A stretch of DNA of 64,000 nucleotides from Serilophus lunatus (Eukaryota > Chordata > Aves > Passeriformes > Eurylaimidae), in contig VXBA01006154.1 of assembly GCA_013399895.1 (NCBI GenBank), positions 1,306,664 to 1,370,663 on the forward strand, given 5' to 3'. Below the pieces are notes generated by a model. The model saw nothing but the letters and a program-made list of their open reading frames with translations, ran no database searches and had not been told where the DNA came from. Position numbers and translations under genes: made by a program. This document shows positions 51,133 through 63,960 of the stretch, piece by piece (position 1 is the first letter of the stretch; every line of letters starts with the position of its first letter).

Positions 51133-51420
51133 ATTCATAGATTAAAAGATTATGAATCTGCTGGGATCATCTATCCTGCCCTCCTACATAGCACAGTCCA
51201 TAGGATTTGCCTGAATTCCGTTTTAAACTGCAGAACATCTACAAGAAATACACCTACTTGTAAGACTAGCACTATGAAGCTGAGAGGTTCTTTCTTGTCA
51301 AAACTTGTTTTGATTCAACTTCTGGCCATCAAAGTCTCTCAACTATCTGCATTATTCACAGATTACAGCCAGGTTCCTCCTTTACCTTCTTCCCAGTCAA
51401 TATAAACATTACGAGGCACA
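51133..51420 (-). mobile_element. ancient CR1/L3-like LINE relic
   Basis: Forward-strand text runs as the reverse complement of an old amniote CR1-type 3' end. It begins TTCATAGATTAAAAG, then GGGATCATCTATCCTGCCCT, TACATAGCACAGTCCATAGG, and further on TTTGATTCAACTTCTGGCCA. These match the familiar order of old relics in turtles, crocodilians and birds ('gatcatctagtctgacctcc', 'acacaggccatagg', 'cttcaacttccagcca'). It is highly diverged, so the right edge is uncertain. Confidence 0.6.
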
Positions 51421-52879
51421 TTTTGCTATTTCTCAGGACTTTGCACACTTGCTAATGGGGTAGCATTCTTCCTGTCCTGTGAACGCCCAGACTGGACAAA
51501 AAACATCAACAATTGTTAAACCATTGCTAAGCACAAAACTAACATCAGTGTCTGCACGAGAAAACTAAGTGCAGGTGCAAGTATGGGCACACAATTTCTC
51601 ACACTCTGTCACGGTTTGTTCCATAGCACATTCTGGGGAATATGTGAACCAGCCTCTGCCAGCCAATGCCTGAGTGTGGTTTGAGGGGTGGCATGGGACA
51701 AATTGCTCAAGCAAGCAACATGAGTGAGGTTGCTTTGTTCAGGGATATCTGGGTGTATGGAGGCAAGCTGTGCTACCCCAATTGTCCACACATACAGAGA
51801 ACTGAACCTAGCACACTTTACTGAATAGCACAGACATAGACTCTATAAGCTTTTCTAACCAATTTCCTCATATTTTTAACTTCAGGAGTTACAGAAGTTT
51901 GTTTTTCAGTGACCTACACCACCACCTCATGCTCAGACAGTTATTCACCCTGTTTACCATGTCCTTCTGATCATCACTCTTCCCCAGCCCAGATTTGTCC
52001 ATGCCATCTGTATGACCTAAGATTTTTGTTCTCTCTCCAATGACCTTATAGTCAACCATGTTAAAACAAGCAATCAAAGGTCACTTGAATTATAATACTA
52101 CCCCTTTGACATTTGCTAGTTTCTTCAGCATTAATATTCTTTTCAAATTTCAATTGCACTAGTTCTGTGCATATATATATATTTGGGAAAAGTCCTGAAT
52201 GTCACAGACAGAAGAAGAATTTCTCAAAGAACTTTGGTATAACAAATCTGTTTAAGGAAGAGGAACTTTCATACTAAATAAGAGATTGTGCAATTTCCAC
52301 CTGTGAAGACATTGCAAACTCAGCAGGACAGGACCGTGAGCAACGTGATCTGCCTTTGAAGCTGGTACTCCTTTGAGCAAAGGACTGGACTACACAAAAT
52401 GCAAACATGCCTTCCAACCGAAATGATTATGTGATGATTCTCTGTTTGAATTACAAGACATGTCAGCTGGCCAGCACTCAATGTAACACATGCCATGTTA
52501 ATTTTATTTTTCTTGGCTTTCTGAAGTGCTCTCTCATGTGGTGTTGGGTCAGATTTTGTCGTTTCCATCGTCCTTATCAAGCTAACTTGCCAGCTCACAA
52601 AAAAAAAGGTGGCAAATTAGGTTACAGTATCGATTTCACATGTAGTAATGGTGACTGGCATTAATTATATTTTTCTCCTGTGATTTTTCTTTAATCTAGT
52701 CTTAGTCAGCTTGCCCATGATTCACATTAGGCCTTATAGTATTCACCGAAAACTTTTCTGGATTCCCAGACCTTCCAGAGTTTCAGGAATCACTGAACAC
52801 AGGAGAAAATAGACGCTCTTCAGGAGGACTCTGCCAGGTTGTCTGAATACGGTTGTTCGAGTGACTTCTCCGACAGCTG
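51421..52879. other. gene-free stretch upstream of CpG island
   Basis: No supported gene. A short (AT)n run lies at 52171-52183. The last 150 bases before the island belong to a reverse-strand open frame of 61 codons leading out of the island to a weak donor-like GTGAAT at about 52747; this could be part of a reverse-strand first exon, but nothing proves it. Confidence 0.5.
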
Positions 52880-53110
52880 CTGCCAGGACAGAACTGTTAC
52901 CCCGCAGCCCGAAGGCAGCTCCTGCCACCCGCCCGGGTGAGGCGCGCCTCGGACGCCGCCGTCCCCCGGCGGCGCCGGGCAGGGGCAGCCCCCGCGCTGC
53001 CCGCCCCTCCCTCGGGGCCGGGCCGGGCCGNCCCGGGGCGGCTGCGGCATGGCCCGGCCCGGCTCAGCCCGGGCTCCCCCACCCGCGGCGGCTTCCTCTT
53101 CTCCAGAGCT
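52880..53110. promoter_or_regulatory. CpG island, candidate promoter / first exon
   Basis: This is the most GC- and CpG-rich block of the window, with dense CG words (GGCGCGCC, GACGCCGCCG, CGGCGGCGCCGGGC, CCCGCGGCGGC) and GGCCGGGCCGGGCCG repeats. A donor-like CGG|GTGAGG lies at 52936/52937 on the forward strand, so a forward first exon ending there is possible. The reverse strand also stays open from the island to about 52.74 kb. CpG islands of this kind usually mark promoters of widely expressed genes and are often bidirectional. No coding sequence in it is recognised. Base 53031 is undetermined (N), so frames crossing it are unreliable. Confidence 0.6.
53031..53031. other. undetermined base (N)
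   Basis: The only ambiguous base in the window, inside a GGGCCGNCCCGGGG run of the CpG island. Most likely a sequencing or assembly uncertainty in extreme GC sequence. It affects the frames on both strands here. Confidence 0.95.
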
Positions 53111-54244
53111 TCGGCAGGGAAAGCAGCATAACCGGGGTTCTTCTTGGCCTTCTGTAGCTAAAACCCTTGTTACTGAATTGCACGCGCTTCAGAACGATCA
53201 TAACGTGACGTTAAGATGCATGTCCAAAAGTCCCACTTGTCGTGCACAGCCCAAATCTTATCTCTTTTGCTGGCAAATACAATGCAAATAAACTTGGGGA
53301 ATTCTCCCTGTTTTTTTCCTGCCTGCTCTGTTTATGAGTCAACAAGACATCGGCTTTTCTTCACTGTCTCCATACACTTCCACGGACTTTGTCAGTACCT
53401 ATGGCTCATCCAGCTGATGCCCCTCTTTCCACTTGACAATATAGGCAGTGGGCTAAACATTCCCAAAACACTGCAAACTGGCACACTGACCACTGAAAAA
53501 AGACAACGTATTTCTGTCTTTAGCATTGCAGTAAACAAAAGATAAATCCCTTTAATATGTTTTTTTCCTGACAAGTCCCAGTTAGTTTTGAAAGAAAGCT
53601 TAGTAGCCCGTATTGTGTTTTGGTAATTGATCTTAAAAATTACAATCATCGTGCCAATTTTGAACTTGCGAGAAAACTTACAACTGTGTCATACTACCAG
53701 TTGCAAAATCTGCTTTAATTTTTCACCGTCAACCCTATAGTCTTTCCTGTGGCAAACAATTCTGCCTTTCAGTCTCCAGCCAACCAGCGTGTTTTGAATC
53801 TCAGTTATCACACAAAAAATAAAGCAATTTTGTGTATCAGCACTCATCATCTGTCACTTTCTAAGAAAATCTATCCAAACCAATCTTCCCACTCTGATTT
53901 TAATTAGTGTTTGGAGTACAAGGCCACCCTCCAAAACACTGCTCTTAGGTTCTACTGATCATGACAGATGTTAAGGAGGAAGCCATGGGGAGTTTTCTCT
54001 CCCCTGCTCTACATACCACCCACAGTTAGGTGTCCTTAATACCAAGTTCCTTTCACCTGAGATGTCTTTCACAAACAGTACTTAAAGACATATGATGAAT
54101 ATGAGGAGGATGTGCCCTATTCACAGACCCAGCAGCCATGGCTCACTTAATAAATCATTGCTTTTGGCACTGGGTCATCAATCCTCCCCTCTCTGAGAGA
54201 CAGTGAGACACCCTCCCTTTATACCCCATCTTCCATCTTGTTAG
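53111..54244. other. gene-free stretch downstream of CpG island
   Basis: The sequence returns to AT-leaning composition within about 100 bases of the island. A 109-codon forward frame (53216-53545) has no recognised motif. If the island promotes forward transcription, this would be its first intron or untranslated sequence. Confidence 0.45.
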
Positions 54245-54453
54245 GTTTCTGTGCCGCAGTAGAAATCTTCAGACTGAAATGTAGACCTTTCATTTGTGCA
54301 GGATTGTCTTCAGAAGCAGAAATGCTGAAGTTTCGTGAGAAGTCTTGTATCTATGACATGGTGTGGAGGAATATTGACTGGCTAACAATAGCTCTGCTTC
54401 TGCCAAATAAACATATGTGGGACGATCAAGAGATTACAGGATGGACCTGGTAA
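54245..54453 (+). other. possible terminal coding segment
   Basis: An acceptor-like CCATCTTCCATCTTGTTAG ends at 54244. After 2 bases the frame is open for 68 codons and ends with TAA at 54451-54453. The reading is mixed in composition, with several tryptophans and cysteines (for example SCIYDMVWRNIDWL and MWDDQEITGWTW). It lies 1.2 kb downstream of the CpG island on the strand of the island's donor-like site. There is no family match and no obvious polyadenylation signal close behind. A frame of this length is expected by chance several times per window. Confidence 0.15.
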
Positions 54454-57059
54454 TCAGGCAGCTTTAAGTGAGTAAGTGGCCACATACACTTATTATCCAA
54501 GGCTCTATCCTGCAAGAAGTTCTACATATCCCAGAAGAGTCCAACAGGTCTTGTTGAAATCAGGTATGTTGATAGTAATAATGGTGATATAAATGTGGAA
54601 TAAAAAGGAAGACACAAATCCTGCTCAAAGGCTTACATAAACAAATTGAAACAGGCACAATCCAGGCACAGAGTTCAGGTTGTATCAGCACAGAAAAGCA
54701 TTAAAGATAGAAATGGATCTGCAGGGGGAGAAGAGAGACGGACGGTCCCATTTCAGATGGGAGCGTGGGACCTGTGAGAAATTCTGGCAGCTCACTCACA
54801 TTCAGAGACATCCTCCGTGGCTTAGGCAAAACACTGAGTAAATGTAAATGTATCTATGGGATATATATGTATATCTATGGTTTGTTCTCACGCTTCAGCA
54901 TGAAGGCACCCCCTGCCTTTCACAAGCTCTTCATTTGCCCCATAAGGAGATCAAGATGGGTGCAAAGATGTTGAACATGACTTAGGGACTTAGGGAATGC
55001 CAGGAAAGGAACAAGTAGTAAGTTAAACTTCTCGTAAGGCAAAGATGCCTGAATCCAGACTGCAAGCAGATTCCTTCTTGCAATCAGAGGCAAGCTAAAC
55101 CAGGTCAGTGACTGTACACAGAAAGAGGAGGAAGATGTAGTGGCAGAGGTGACACCCAATAGCCGAGGGGAATGAGAACTCACCCTAGAGGTGGAAGATT
55201 CAGTTTCTTCTGCTTGACTTAGAGCAGAGATCTTCTGTCTCCTAAATAAGGAAGCCCTCTAGGCTTCTCAGTGTCAAATGGCACTGCTTTGCACAGAATT
55301 TATAAATTCTCCTTATGGCCAGAGAGAAAAAAACCATAGTCTCATACCCTGGTGTTAGAGCACTGATCTGGGATGAACATTTCAGCCTCATCCAGTGAAC
55401 ATTTAAGTACTTTATACAGACTGGAAGAGCTGAGACCCACTGCAGGATATTTTTTACAGGAGAGATGGTTTTAGACCCAGAGGAATCAGGACTTGAGTTT
55501 CTAGCATTTCTGGGAAAGATTTTGGGTGTTTGGGTTTTTTTGTTTGTAGGCTTTTTGTCTTTTAGTGTATTGCAGAAACCAGGATTCCTGCTACTCATAT
55601 TTTGGGATAGGTACAATGCAGAAAATGTGCCTTTCAGGCAAGGTAGAGACACCTGGAGCTGTGAATGCTCTCAGTGTGCAGGTATTAGCAGCTCAGAGGC
55701 ATTTGGGAGGAAGGATTGTATGCACCCTGAGAGCAAAAATGTAGGTGCATTACAGGCATTACAGCCTTAACTTTTGTTTTCATTGACACCAAAGGACATC
55801 AAGTGGGTCTCAAGCTAAGCAGACCTTGTGCAGGGCATTATGATAATCTCAGGAACATGCAAGAATCAGTTTAGCCAGATACCAGCCTAAATGCCCTTAA
55901 TCTCTGGAGTGCAACTCCTTTATGGTGCAGCAGTGTCATAAAGTCAAGGCTCAAGGCCATATTCACCTCCCATCCATTTTACTTGCTTGCAGAGGTACCT
56001 TCAGGGCATGTTCTAGGGTAGCCCAGCTGGTACTCAAAGGGAAGAACTCTATGTGCACCCAACACATTGAAGTGCACTCGAGGGCACCCATATTCCCATG
56101 CAGTGCACACAGGTCATGTGTCTCTGTGAAGCCTCTACCTAGCCCATTTGCCCTTGCAAACGTATCCTGTGACCTTTATCGGGGAGACAAGAACCCATGG
56201 AGTGAGACAGAAATGTCTCTTGCACAGGTACAGATGGGATTTGTGAGCTGCCTGAGCTCAGGCCATTTACAGGTGATGGAGTGTGACTGGAGAATATAAG
56301 GTGCTTTTCTGCCAGAGGATCTTGCTCCATCCTGCCTGGGAGCCGTGCCTCACAGGTAAAGTATTCACAGCCCCGCTGCCTCCACTCCACTTGCAGTAGC
56401 TATGATCATCTCCCTAACAGCAACACTGTGAGGATGAACAGAGTAGTGTGGAGGCCACTGTGGCTACAAAAGCAGTGTATAGGCAGGAAAGCTGATCCAA
56501 CAAAGAAAAAGTGGAAAGGTAGAAGCTCTTTCCTTGAAGCACTTCTAAGGAGCATAGAATGGAGAATCGGCAGCCAGAAATGAACCATCATACCATTGCC
56601 AAATCCTAGTACAGCACAGCCACGAGTCAGGTCCCAAAGATTTACAAGATTTCAAAGCAAAATTGCATTTTTGTTCTTTCTATTTTCCATCTGATTTTCT
56701 GAATCTCTAGGGTTCACATGCAACCTTTTCCTCCATTGGAAGAATCAAAATAAGGTTTTGCCTTAGTCTCCAGAAAATGTGGTTGAAACAAACACACCAA
56801 ACAGAACATGAATCCAAATGAACCCCCCAAAGCTATTAGTCTTCTATTAATTAGAGAGCTGTAGGGAAATTTAAAATAAAAGAGCAAAGGAAAGCTGGAT
56901 GTGTAAGAGAAAAAAGCGACACACACCTCTTTGAGCCTTTCCTTGAGGCAATCAGGGACCGGAAGATGGGAGATAAATTAGAGAAGGTGACAGTCATACA
57001 CCTTGGAGGAAAATGAAATTCTTAGTTTTCTTTCTAGCCCAAAGAGACTGCAGCAAGTA
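54454..57059. other. gene-free stretch
   Basis: Ordinary unique sequence. Open frames up to 136 codons (reverse, 55242-55652) have no recognised motif. No repeat family was seen. Confidence 0.5.
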
Positions 57060-57111
57060 CTGAATTTAGCTAAGAAACTGAAATGATGAATTTTAGCTAA
57101 GAAAATTAAAA
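57060..57111. repeat. short imperfect tandem duplication
   Basis: Two adjacent copies of a roughly 27-base unit, TGAATTTAGCTAAGAAA and TGAATTTTAGCTAAGAAA, each followed by A-rich sequence. Probably a slippage product. Confidence 0.7.
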
Positions 57112-59160
57112 CTCAGAGGTATAGTACAGATGATTAGTGGCATGGCTAATTGGTGACTTCCACAGTCTCTTCTCCTGTGAAACATAAAATGATTCATATT
57201 TATGTAGATTGCAAGTCTAAAAGTAATGAAAAAGAAACATTTGGGTATTTGCAAACATTACATTACTTTTTTTAATTGATCAGGGTGCTATTAACAGAAA
57301 TGTATTTGCAAAAATTCGCCAACTTTTCCTTCAATGTGTGATGCTCACAGATGAGGTGGTTATGCGAAAATGCAACTAACATTCGTCTTGTCTTCCCAGC
57401 AACATCTGCCACATCCATGCAGTTTTCCTGCCCCTACATGTTAAAACACTCCACTCCCGCCTGGGAGGAGGCCCTGCAGACCACATAGCTGAAGTACAGA
57501 TCTGAGAATCTTTATGAATGTGGGCAATCCAGCTGCAGTTGACAGCTTACAGGAAGCAAAATAAAGAGGATTTTGTGTCTGTGTTTACAGTGTAGTGAAC
57601 AGGTGAGTTTAATATCAGGCACCAAATTTATCCAGGCAATAAATCACACCAAAATAAATCAAAGTCTTATTGTGCTGAAAACAACCTCTTTTCTAATTCA
57701 TTTTCCTTTGACATAGAGTCTTTGTTCTCATTATGAAAATTCATATTTCTCAATGACTTGCTTTATCACTTTGCCAATCAAGTTTCACAGCAATACAAAA
57801 GCATCAGAATTTTAATCCTGTTAAATCTTGTGTTAAAAGCATAGATATTTCATAATTAATTACAGAAGTGTCTGCTCAAGTCCCTGCAATTTCAACCAAG
57901 ATTTCTCATTCAGATCCAAACCCTTCTTTCTTTTTATATGTTATCCAACACAGACATACTACAATATTCCTAAGGAAACATAAAAGTCTCTGCTGTATCT
58001 ACAGGTGAAATCTTCATAGCATCCTAAATTAGAGGATTGTGCTGGAGAATGTTTTGGTTCCCTTAAACGTATTGAAATAGTCAGATTTGCAAAGAGGCAC
58101 AATTTTTACTTTACAGTATTGCTAGAAGTCTTCTGCAGCATGACTGCTCCCCACAGAGAACTAACAAAGACAGTTCTAGGGATAAAGCAAATAAAACCAT
58201 TATGCACTGCAATAAAGCTGAGAGCAGGCTGCTGGCAGCATGGCTTTGCATGCCTGTGTGCATTTGCAGGCAAATGGAGATGCCAGTCTGGGGAATCAGT
58301 GAAGAGCCACACATCAGCAGGACATTGAGCCTGAGGTGACAGTGTTCCCCAGCTTTCCTCACATCAGGGACTGCTACCACCTTTGTGCCCATATCACTCA
58401 CTATATGAGCACCTCCCTTCGCCCTGCTCAGCTTGGGGCAAGGCAGAACTCACGCACACCTGCCCTCAGAGGAGCACAAAGCTGATACCTATAGCCATTC
58501 ACCTCAATCATCCACTGGTGAATACAGTGCCCCTTCTATTCCTTCACAACTGTTTTACCCATGAGAGACTTCAGTATCTGAAATTGCTATGCCTTTGAAG
58601 TGCAAGTTTCTTGTAGCATCTTCACCTGGGGAATGGTCTGTTCTGCTGGGAGGTGACATGCTGGTGGTGCCAGTCAGGCCAGCAGATCAAATATCGAAAA
58701 GCTCATCTATATTCACATCAGCTCATGTTCACTTCCCTACACCCACATTTTCCCTTTGCCTGTGAAAAGTCTTTCAGCAGCAGGGAACCTCTCAGGCTTG
58801 CATTTGCCTCAGCTCTTTGCCAGCTAGTGTCATTCCTGAGTGAACAAAAATATTACTCAGCTTTTCCTTTGAAACAGAAGAATTTTGGTTCTCTTCACAT
58901 TTCCACTTTTGTATGCTATGACAGAACACAGATCTGCCTTTCACTTTGTTTAGAAGATGTGACACCGGTAGCAGTTGTGGATTTAATTATATTTCAGCTG
59001 CAAGAAAATCTGTTATTTTTTTTGTCTTCTGATCTCAGAAAGCCAGCTTTAAACAGGCAGAGCATTCTTTATTATCACTGATTGTGGCTAGGTCGAACTT
59101 AGGCCCTCATAAAAGAAATTGCTATTTTTTGTCCAAAATGTTCATTTTGGCAATTAAAAT
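57112..59160. other. gene-free stretch
   Basis: No supported gene. A consensus CAG|GTGAGT donor word occurs at about 57601, preceded closely by GTGTCTGTGTTTACAG, leaving at most a 12-base segment between them; frames from an earlier acceptor meet stops. The 142-codon forward frame at 58653-59081 has no motif. Confidence 0.5.
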
Positions 59161-59280
59161 ATATTTCTTTCATATAGATATATGTGTGTGTGCATGTATA
59201 TATGTATATTGAATAAATGCCATTGTATAGTTGCATCATGAGATTGCATAATTAATGTCTTGGTATATAAATATATATTA
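59161..59280. repeat. TA/TG-rich microsatellite region
   Basis: Contains ATATATGTGTGTGTGCATGT and a following TATATATGTATATT, with a second TATATAAATATATAT run near 59263-59280. Alternating purine-pyrimidine simple sequence, likely length-variable. Confidence 0.8.
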
Positions 59281-62200
59281 TTATTCAAAATGTCTTTCAC
59301 ATATGTACACCAACAGTAAAACTTCTTAGTAATCCTTAGTCAGCACAACCATGACAGCATAAAAAAGCTGAACTCCCCTAACTTATGCCTCTCCAAAGAA
59401 AACAAACTTTTAATATTCTTCATTTTGAAACAAACTTAGTAATATTCATTATACCTCATACACATTTCCTATAAGCTATTGCTTAAGGATTCGTATCTGT
59501 GCAATATTACTGTCACCTTGGTTAGCTAGCTCCTCTGCTCTAGTTCCCTAGAACTGTATTAGAGATGTTTTATTCTCTTAGTTCAAGCCCAGAGCCCCGT
59601 ACCATTTTGATAAATTCTTCTTTTCTGGTGTGACTGATTTTTTATCACAGTTTAGTGATAGACCTTTAAAAGCATCTTGGAGCAGGAAAGGCAAGGAGGA
59701 GCTGGTATTGCATATAGCAATGGAATAAGTGGAACATTAGAGTAATGAAGAGGGACATGTAGGTATTAGAAGAGGATGGATCAAACCTAGTTCAGGTCCC
59801 TGGCACAGCGATGTCCCACCTATGGCAGCTGTGGATGACTGCAGGCAGCTGTGAACTCACAGCCTCTCTTGTGCAAGGCAGTTCAGCACCTGCATCAGCA
59901 CACCTTGGAATTCCTGGTCTTCTCCCGACCTCTTCAGCAACTCTCAAGAACCAATTTGGGGCTGCAGGTACCACTTCATCACATAGAGGCAGAACCAGCT
60001 TCTGCTCAAACCACTGCACAAAACCCAGTCCTCAACACTCATTAGGGGCATGCTAATTTTCATCCATCACTCCTTTCCTCTTCTTACTTTTTCCTGCTTG
60101 GCCCGCTCGCATCCCTGTGTCAGTGGCATGTCTTTTGTGTGTCACTTGGCTGAAAATCAGTGAAATATAGTATACATGAAACATGTATAAGTCATAAGAC
60201 CACCTTTCCTCTTCTGGAGAATCGATTCCCTCACAGGGAAGGTTGTTTTATTTTCCTGCTTTATTGTTCTGGGAGGGGTAGGAAGGAAAGAGCTGACAAA
60301 ATGATATTTTGAAGACATAGTCCCACTTATTGCAAACCAAATAATACAAACAAAGTGAGCAAAGAAGAAAAATTCCTCTTTCTAAATCTTTGTGATACTT
60401 CACTCATAGCATCTGGCAGCAACACAGGGTGGTTTTTTCCTGTACGACATTGGCAGGACAAGGCAATGTATCTGTCCTCATCCTAAAATCAAAGACCTGA
60501 GAAATACAGTCTCTACACTTATGGCTGTTACTGCTGGTATGGCAAAGGCTGTGTAAATCTGAATTTAAAGTATATTGATTGGGATCGCAAATACCAGCAC
60601 ACTATGTGCAAAGCACTGATATAGAATAAACTCACTCTGACAATTCAGATAGTAAAAATCCCTGATGGGTTCACTTTGACTGGTACCTGCAGGCTTTATG
60701 CCTGGCCCATTACCATGCCTGCCTGACTCCCTCTAGGTTTTCACCAGCCAGGCCAGCACACAGAGGCAACAGAAATGTGTTTGGGATGATTACACAGAAA
60801 TGCGATCCTGTGACACACCTGATCTGAATCAAACCTGTCCTTCTGGGAGATCCAGTCAAACACGGATACAGTGTTAGTAGTAATGGATTTATAACTCAAG
60901 AGGTTTCCAGAGAAAAAACCTGCAGGCTCAGTAAACAGTCAGGGATTCATAGAAACTGAAGGCAAAACCAATCAGTATCGCAAATTGCTTTTTCTCATAA
61001 CAAAGCCTTTAAAATCTTGCTCTTTGAGAGCTATCAATTAAACAATTTTCAATTCACTTAACGTAGAGGGATTGTACTGCTTTTCTGTTAGGCAATTTTT
61101 TTAATCCATATCATGAGGAAAAAGGCTTTTCAGTAGTCTAACTTGGCTAGAGGAGCCAATTCTTAGGCTCAGTGTTTTTGGGGAGATATTGCTATCAAAC
61201 GGAAATCTAGCTACCATATAACTTCATGACTGAGCATAAATCATTAAACTAACCTTTCTGCTCACTATTTGCATGCCACAATAGCCCATGTCAGATTTCA
61301 CCTGAGATCAAAGCCGTTTCCCTGTTCAATTCAATGCGATTTTTAAGCACTAGTACACATCTTTGCAGATCTCTGCAAGACAGCTCTGTGTGCTGAACTC
61401 TAACAGTGGCAGTTCAGAGAGTTGTTCCAACAAATTCAGTAATGCTCTGGGGAGCGATTTTAGAAATATTTAACTTCAACAGTCACCACTTTGTGTCCCT
61501 GTTGGTTGGTAGGAGCTTATTTCTGCCCACTCCAGGCAGAGCTGGTGCAGTCGGGTGTGTGCGCCTCTGTGGGTGTGTGCCACAGCCACCCAGGGGCGTT
61601 TCACATCCCTTCCCCTCCCTCTGCAACAGTGAGAGAGTTCTCTCCAGGGCAAGAGAACTCCTCTCTGACCTTCTCCACAAGCAGTGGGCAAAAAAAGCAG
61701 CAAATTTAGCCCTGGAGGACTGGGCCTTTAATCACCAGTCCTTACGGCAAAGCAGGACCAACAGAAAATATGAATTATTGTGCAGCTTGATCATGATCTG
61801 CTGATTCTTTCTAGGCTATGCAACACCGTGGCTGTAGGCTTTGGGGAAACTGCTTGCAATAGTTACAGTCTGTCATAACATGAGTTTATTACAATAGTCA
61901 TGTTCTTGTAATAGGCAGAAATGTTTTTTCCCTGATGAAATAGACAGGAAGATTTATGGGGGTAATGCAAACAATAACGCCTTCACAGATTACAAACCAC
62001 AGCTGATCTGCATATACTGTACTGGAGAAACAGCAAGAGCAGTTTATAAAGTTCGTCTGCCTAAAGCCAAGATTTCAGTAAATTATTTACCTTCAAGGAA
62101 GCAACTTGTCTTTCAGTGATGCTCCTATTTGTTGATAATTACAACTTATCTGCTTCCGCTTAAAAATAAAACTTGGAGGGAGGATGAGGGAATTTGTCTG

Positions 62201-63729
62201 CTCAAGGTGAGGACTTCTGTTGGCATTTTAAGAATGATCAGGCCCCTCCAGGAACCAGGGACAGCATCAATCTGTTCAGGTAGCACTAGCATAAGCACAT
62301 TTTCATGTCTGAACTCTATCATTATGGCTGCCGTGGCTGAACACAGTAGTAGAGACCTTGTTTACCATAGAACAGGCAGGCAGACCCATGCACTGCAGCT
62401 TGCTCACAAAGATTACAGGAGCTGAAGGTCCTTAACTCTAAAAGAGTGTTTCCCCACCCCTTTTGATTAAAGAACCATCTAATTTGGGTGTGAAAAAAAA
62501 AAATCTAAACAACAATCCTCTAATCAGGTTCAACAAGACTCTCTATAAACAAAAATGAGGTTAAACTCTCAGTGTTTATTTTGAGCATTTTCTCTTACAC
62601 ATACTTGTTTCCCCAGACTTACTTGCATAGCAGTGTGCAAGTACAGTTACATGTGTTTTATTTGTTCATGACTGTTTCAAGAAAGCTTTCTGAGGTGTAG
62701 CTCAGCTCCCACTCATTCACAGTGTTTTAAAGGACAGGGCCTGAAGATGTCTGTTACAGGCAGGCAGCTGCCACAGCAGAGGATTTATATGGGTTCTCAG
62801 GCTGCTCATTTGTGTCAGTGTCATCCAGAAGATGATTTCTGTGTCTCTCACCCAAAGTGTCACAGGAACGTCAGCAGCAATAATTGGTGCTTAGCCTGGA
62901 GAAAGATTTTGTAGCATGGGTGGAAGTGAAGTAAAAGTGAGTAAAAAATTGATACTTTTCTGTTGAAAGTTACACTTGTGTGACAGGGTTTGTAGCTCCA
63001 CTCTCTTGCTGTCATTATAGCAAAATTTGCAAAGATACTTATTTGCATTTGGCATAATGGTTTACCTGTTTGTACAAGCCACAGTGACATCTCTTCAGTC
63101 AGCTTCCTGCGCACCGAGATGTCGACAGGACACACAAAGATGACAAGCATAGCAGTGACACGACTGTTTCTTTGGAACTGCTGTTGATTCTACTGCAGAT
63201 AGTTTAACTTAAGATATTTTCCTCCTGAAAAGCAGTCAAGTTCACACTAATCAGGCACTAGTGCTGATCATTTAGAAACCACCACAAAAACACTTGTCAC
63301 TTTACAAAACATCAGTTCAAAAGTGTTGAGCAAACATGCAAGATAGTTCCTGTTCTAAGTAATTCAATTTTAAAACACAACGTGGTAGAGTTAATTATTT
63401 AAAAAGAGAAAACAGAATAAACATCCTACTGGAAATTATGTTAAAATGTTCTCTACTGAATAAATTTAATTGCTTAAATAGTGCTTTGACTTATTGCATC
63501 CTTTCAGAGCTCTCAGTGTGCTTGATAGTTAACTTCCTACTTTAATTACTTTCTGAAACCACAGAAGCCCCTAGTATCCACAATACCTGATGCCAATTAA
63601 TTCTATTTTAACAACAGTGAAGTTTCATCTCCTTTTATTCATTAACCTGATAATTTCATTTGATCCCCCCTTAATTCTTTTACCACAAGAAACAGTAAGC
63701 AGTTAAACCCACATACATTTTCTCCCTTT
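59281..63729. other. gene-free stretch
   Basis: Unique-looking sequence. Open frames up to 132 codons (61406-61804) overlap frames on the other strand and have no motif. A CTCAAG|GTGAGG donor-like word lies near 62206 without a clear acceptor. No RNA gene was recognised. Confidence 0.5.
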
Positions 63730-63960
63730 CACTATGTTTATCAAATGCTTGTTTATCCTCCCTCCATTATCTCTCCTTGGGCTCAGGGATCTTGGTCTGT
63801 TCAAGTATTCCTGGTATGAAAGCTACTCCATATATTCAATGATATTTGTTGACCTTCTCTGTACCTTGTATAATGTTACTGTACCCTTTTTGAGAAAAGC
63901 ACACAGATGGGCAGTGTATCACAGATTTATACAGTGGGGTAGGTTTACTGCGATAAGCAA
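63730..63960 (-). mobile_element. ancient CR1/L3-like LINE relic
   Basis: Forward-strand text reads as the reverse complement of an old amniote CR1/L3 region. In order it shows CTGGTATGAAAGCTACTCCA, then GTTGACCTTCTCTGTACCTT, a TTTTTGAGA word, and CACAGATTTATACAGTGG, matching the known order 'ccttctctgtacc', 'ttttttgagatggg', 'catggatttatatagtgg'. It is strongly diverged; the left edge may extend to about 63640. Confidence 0.62.

Noticed and set aside
57585..57610. CAG|GTGAGT with a TTTACAG acceptor 12 bases before it
   Set aside because: It would give a 12-base microexon, and longer versions meet in-frame stops; likely chance.
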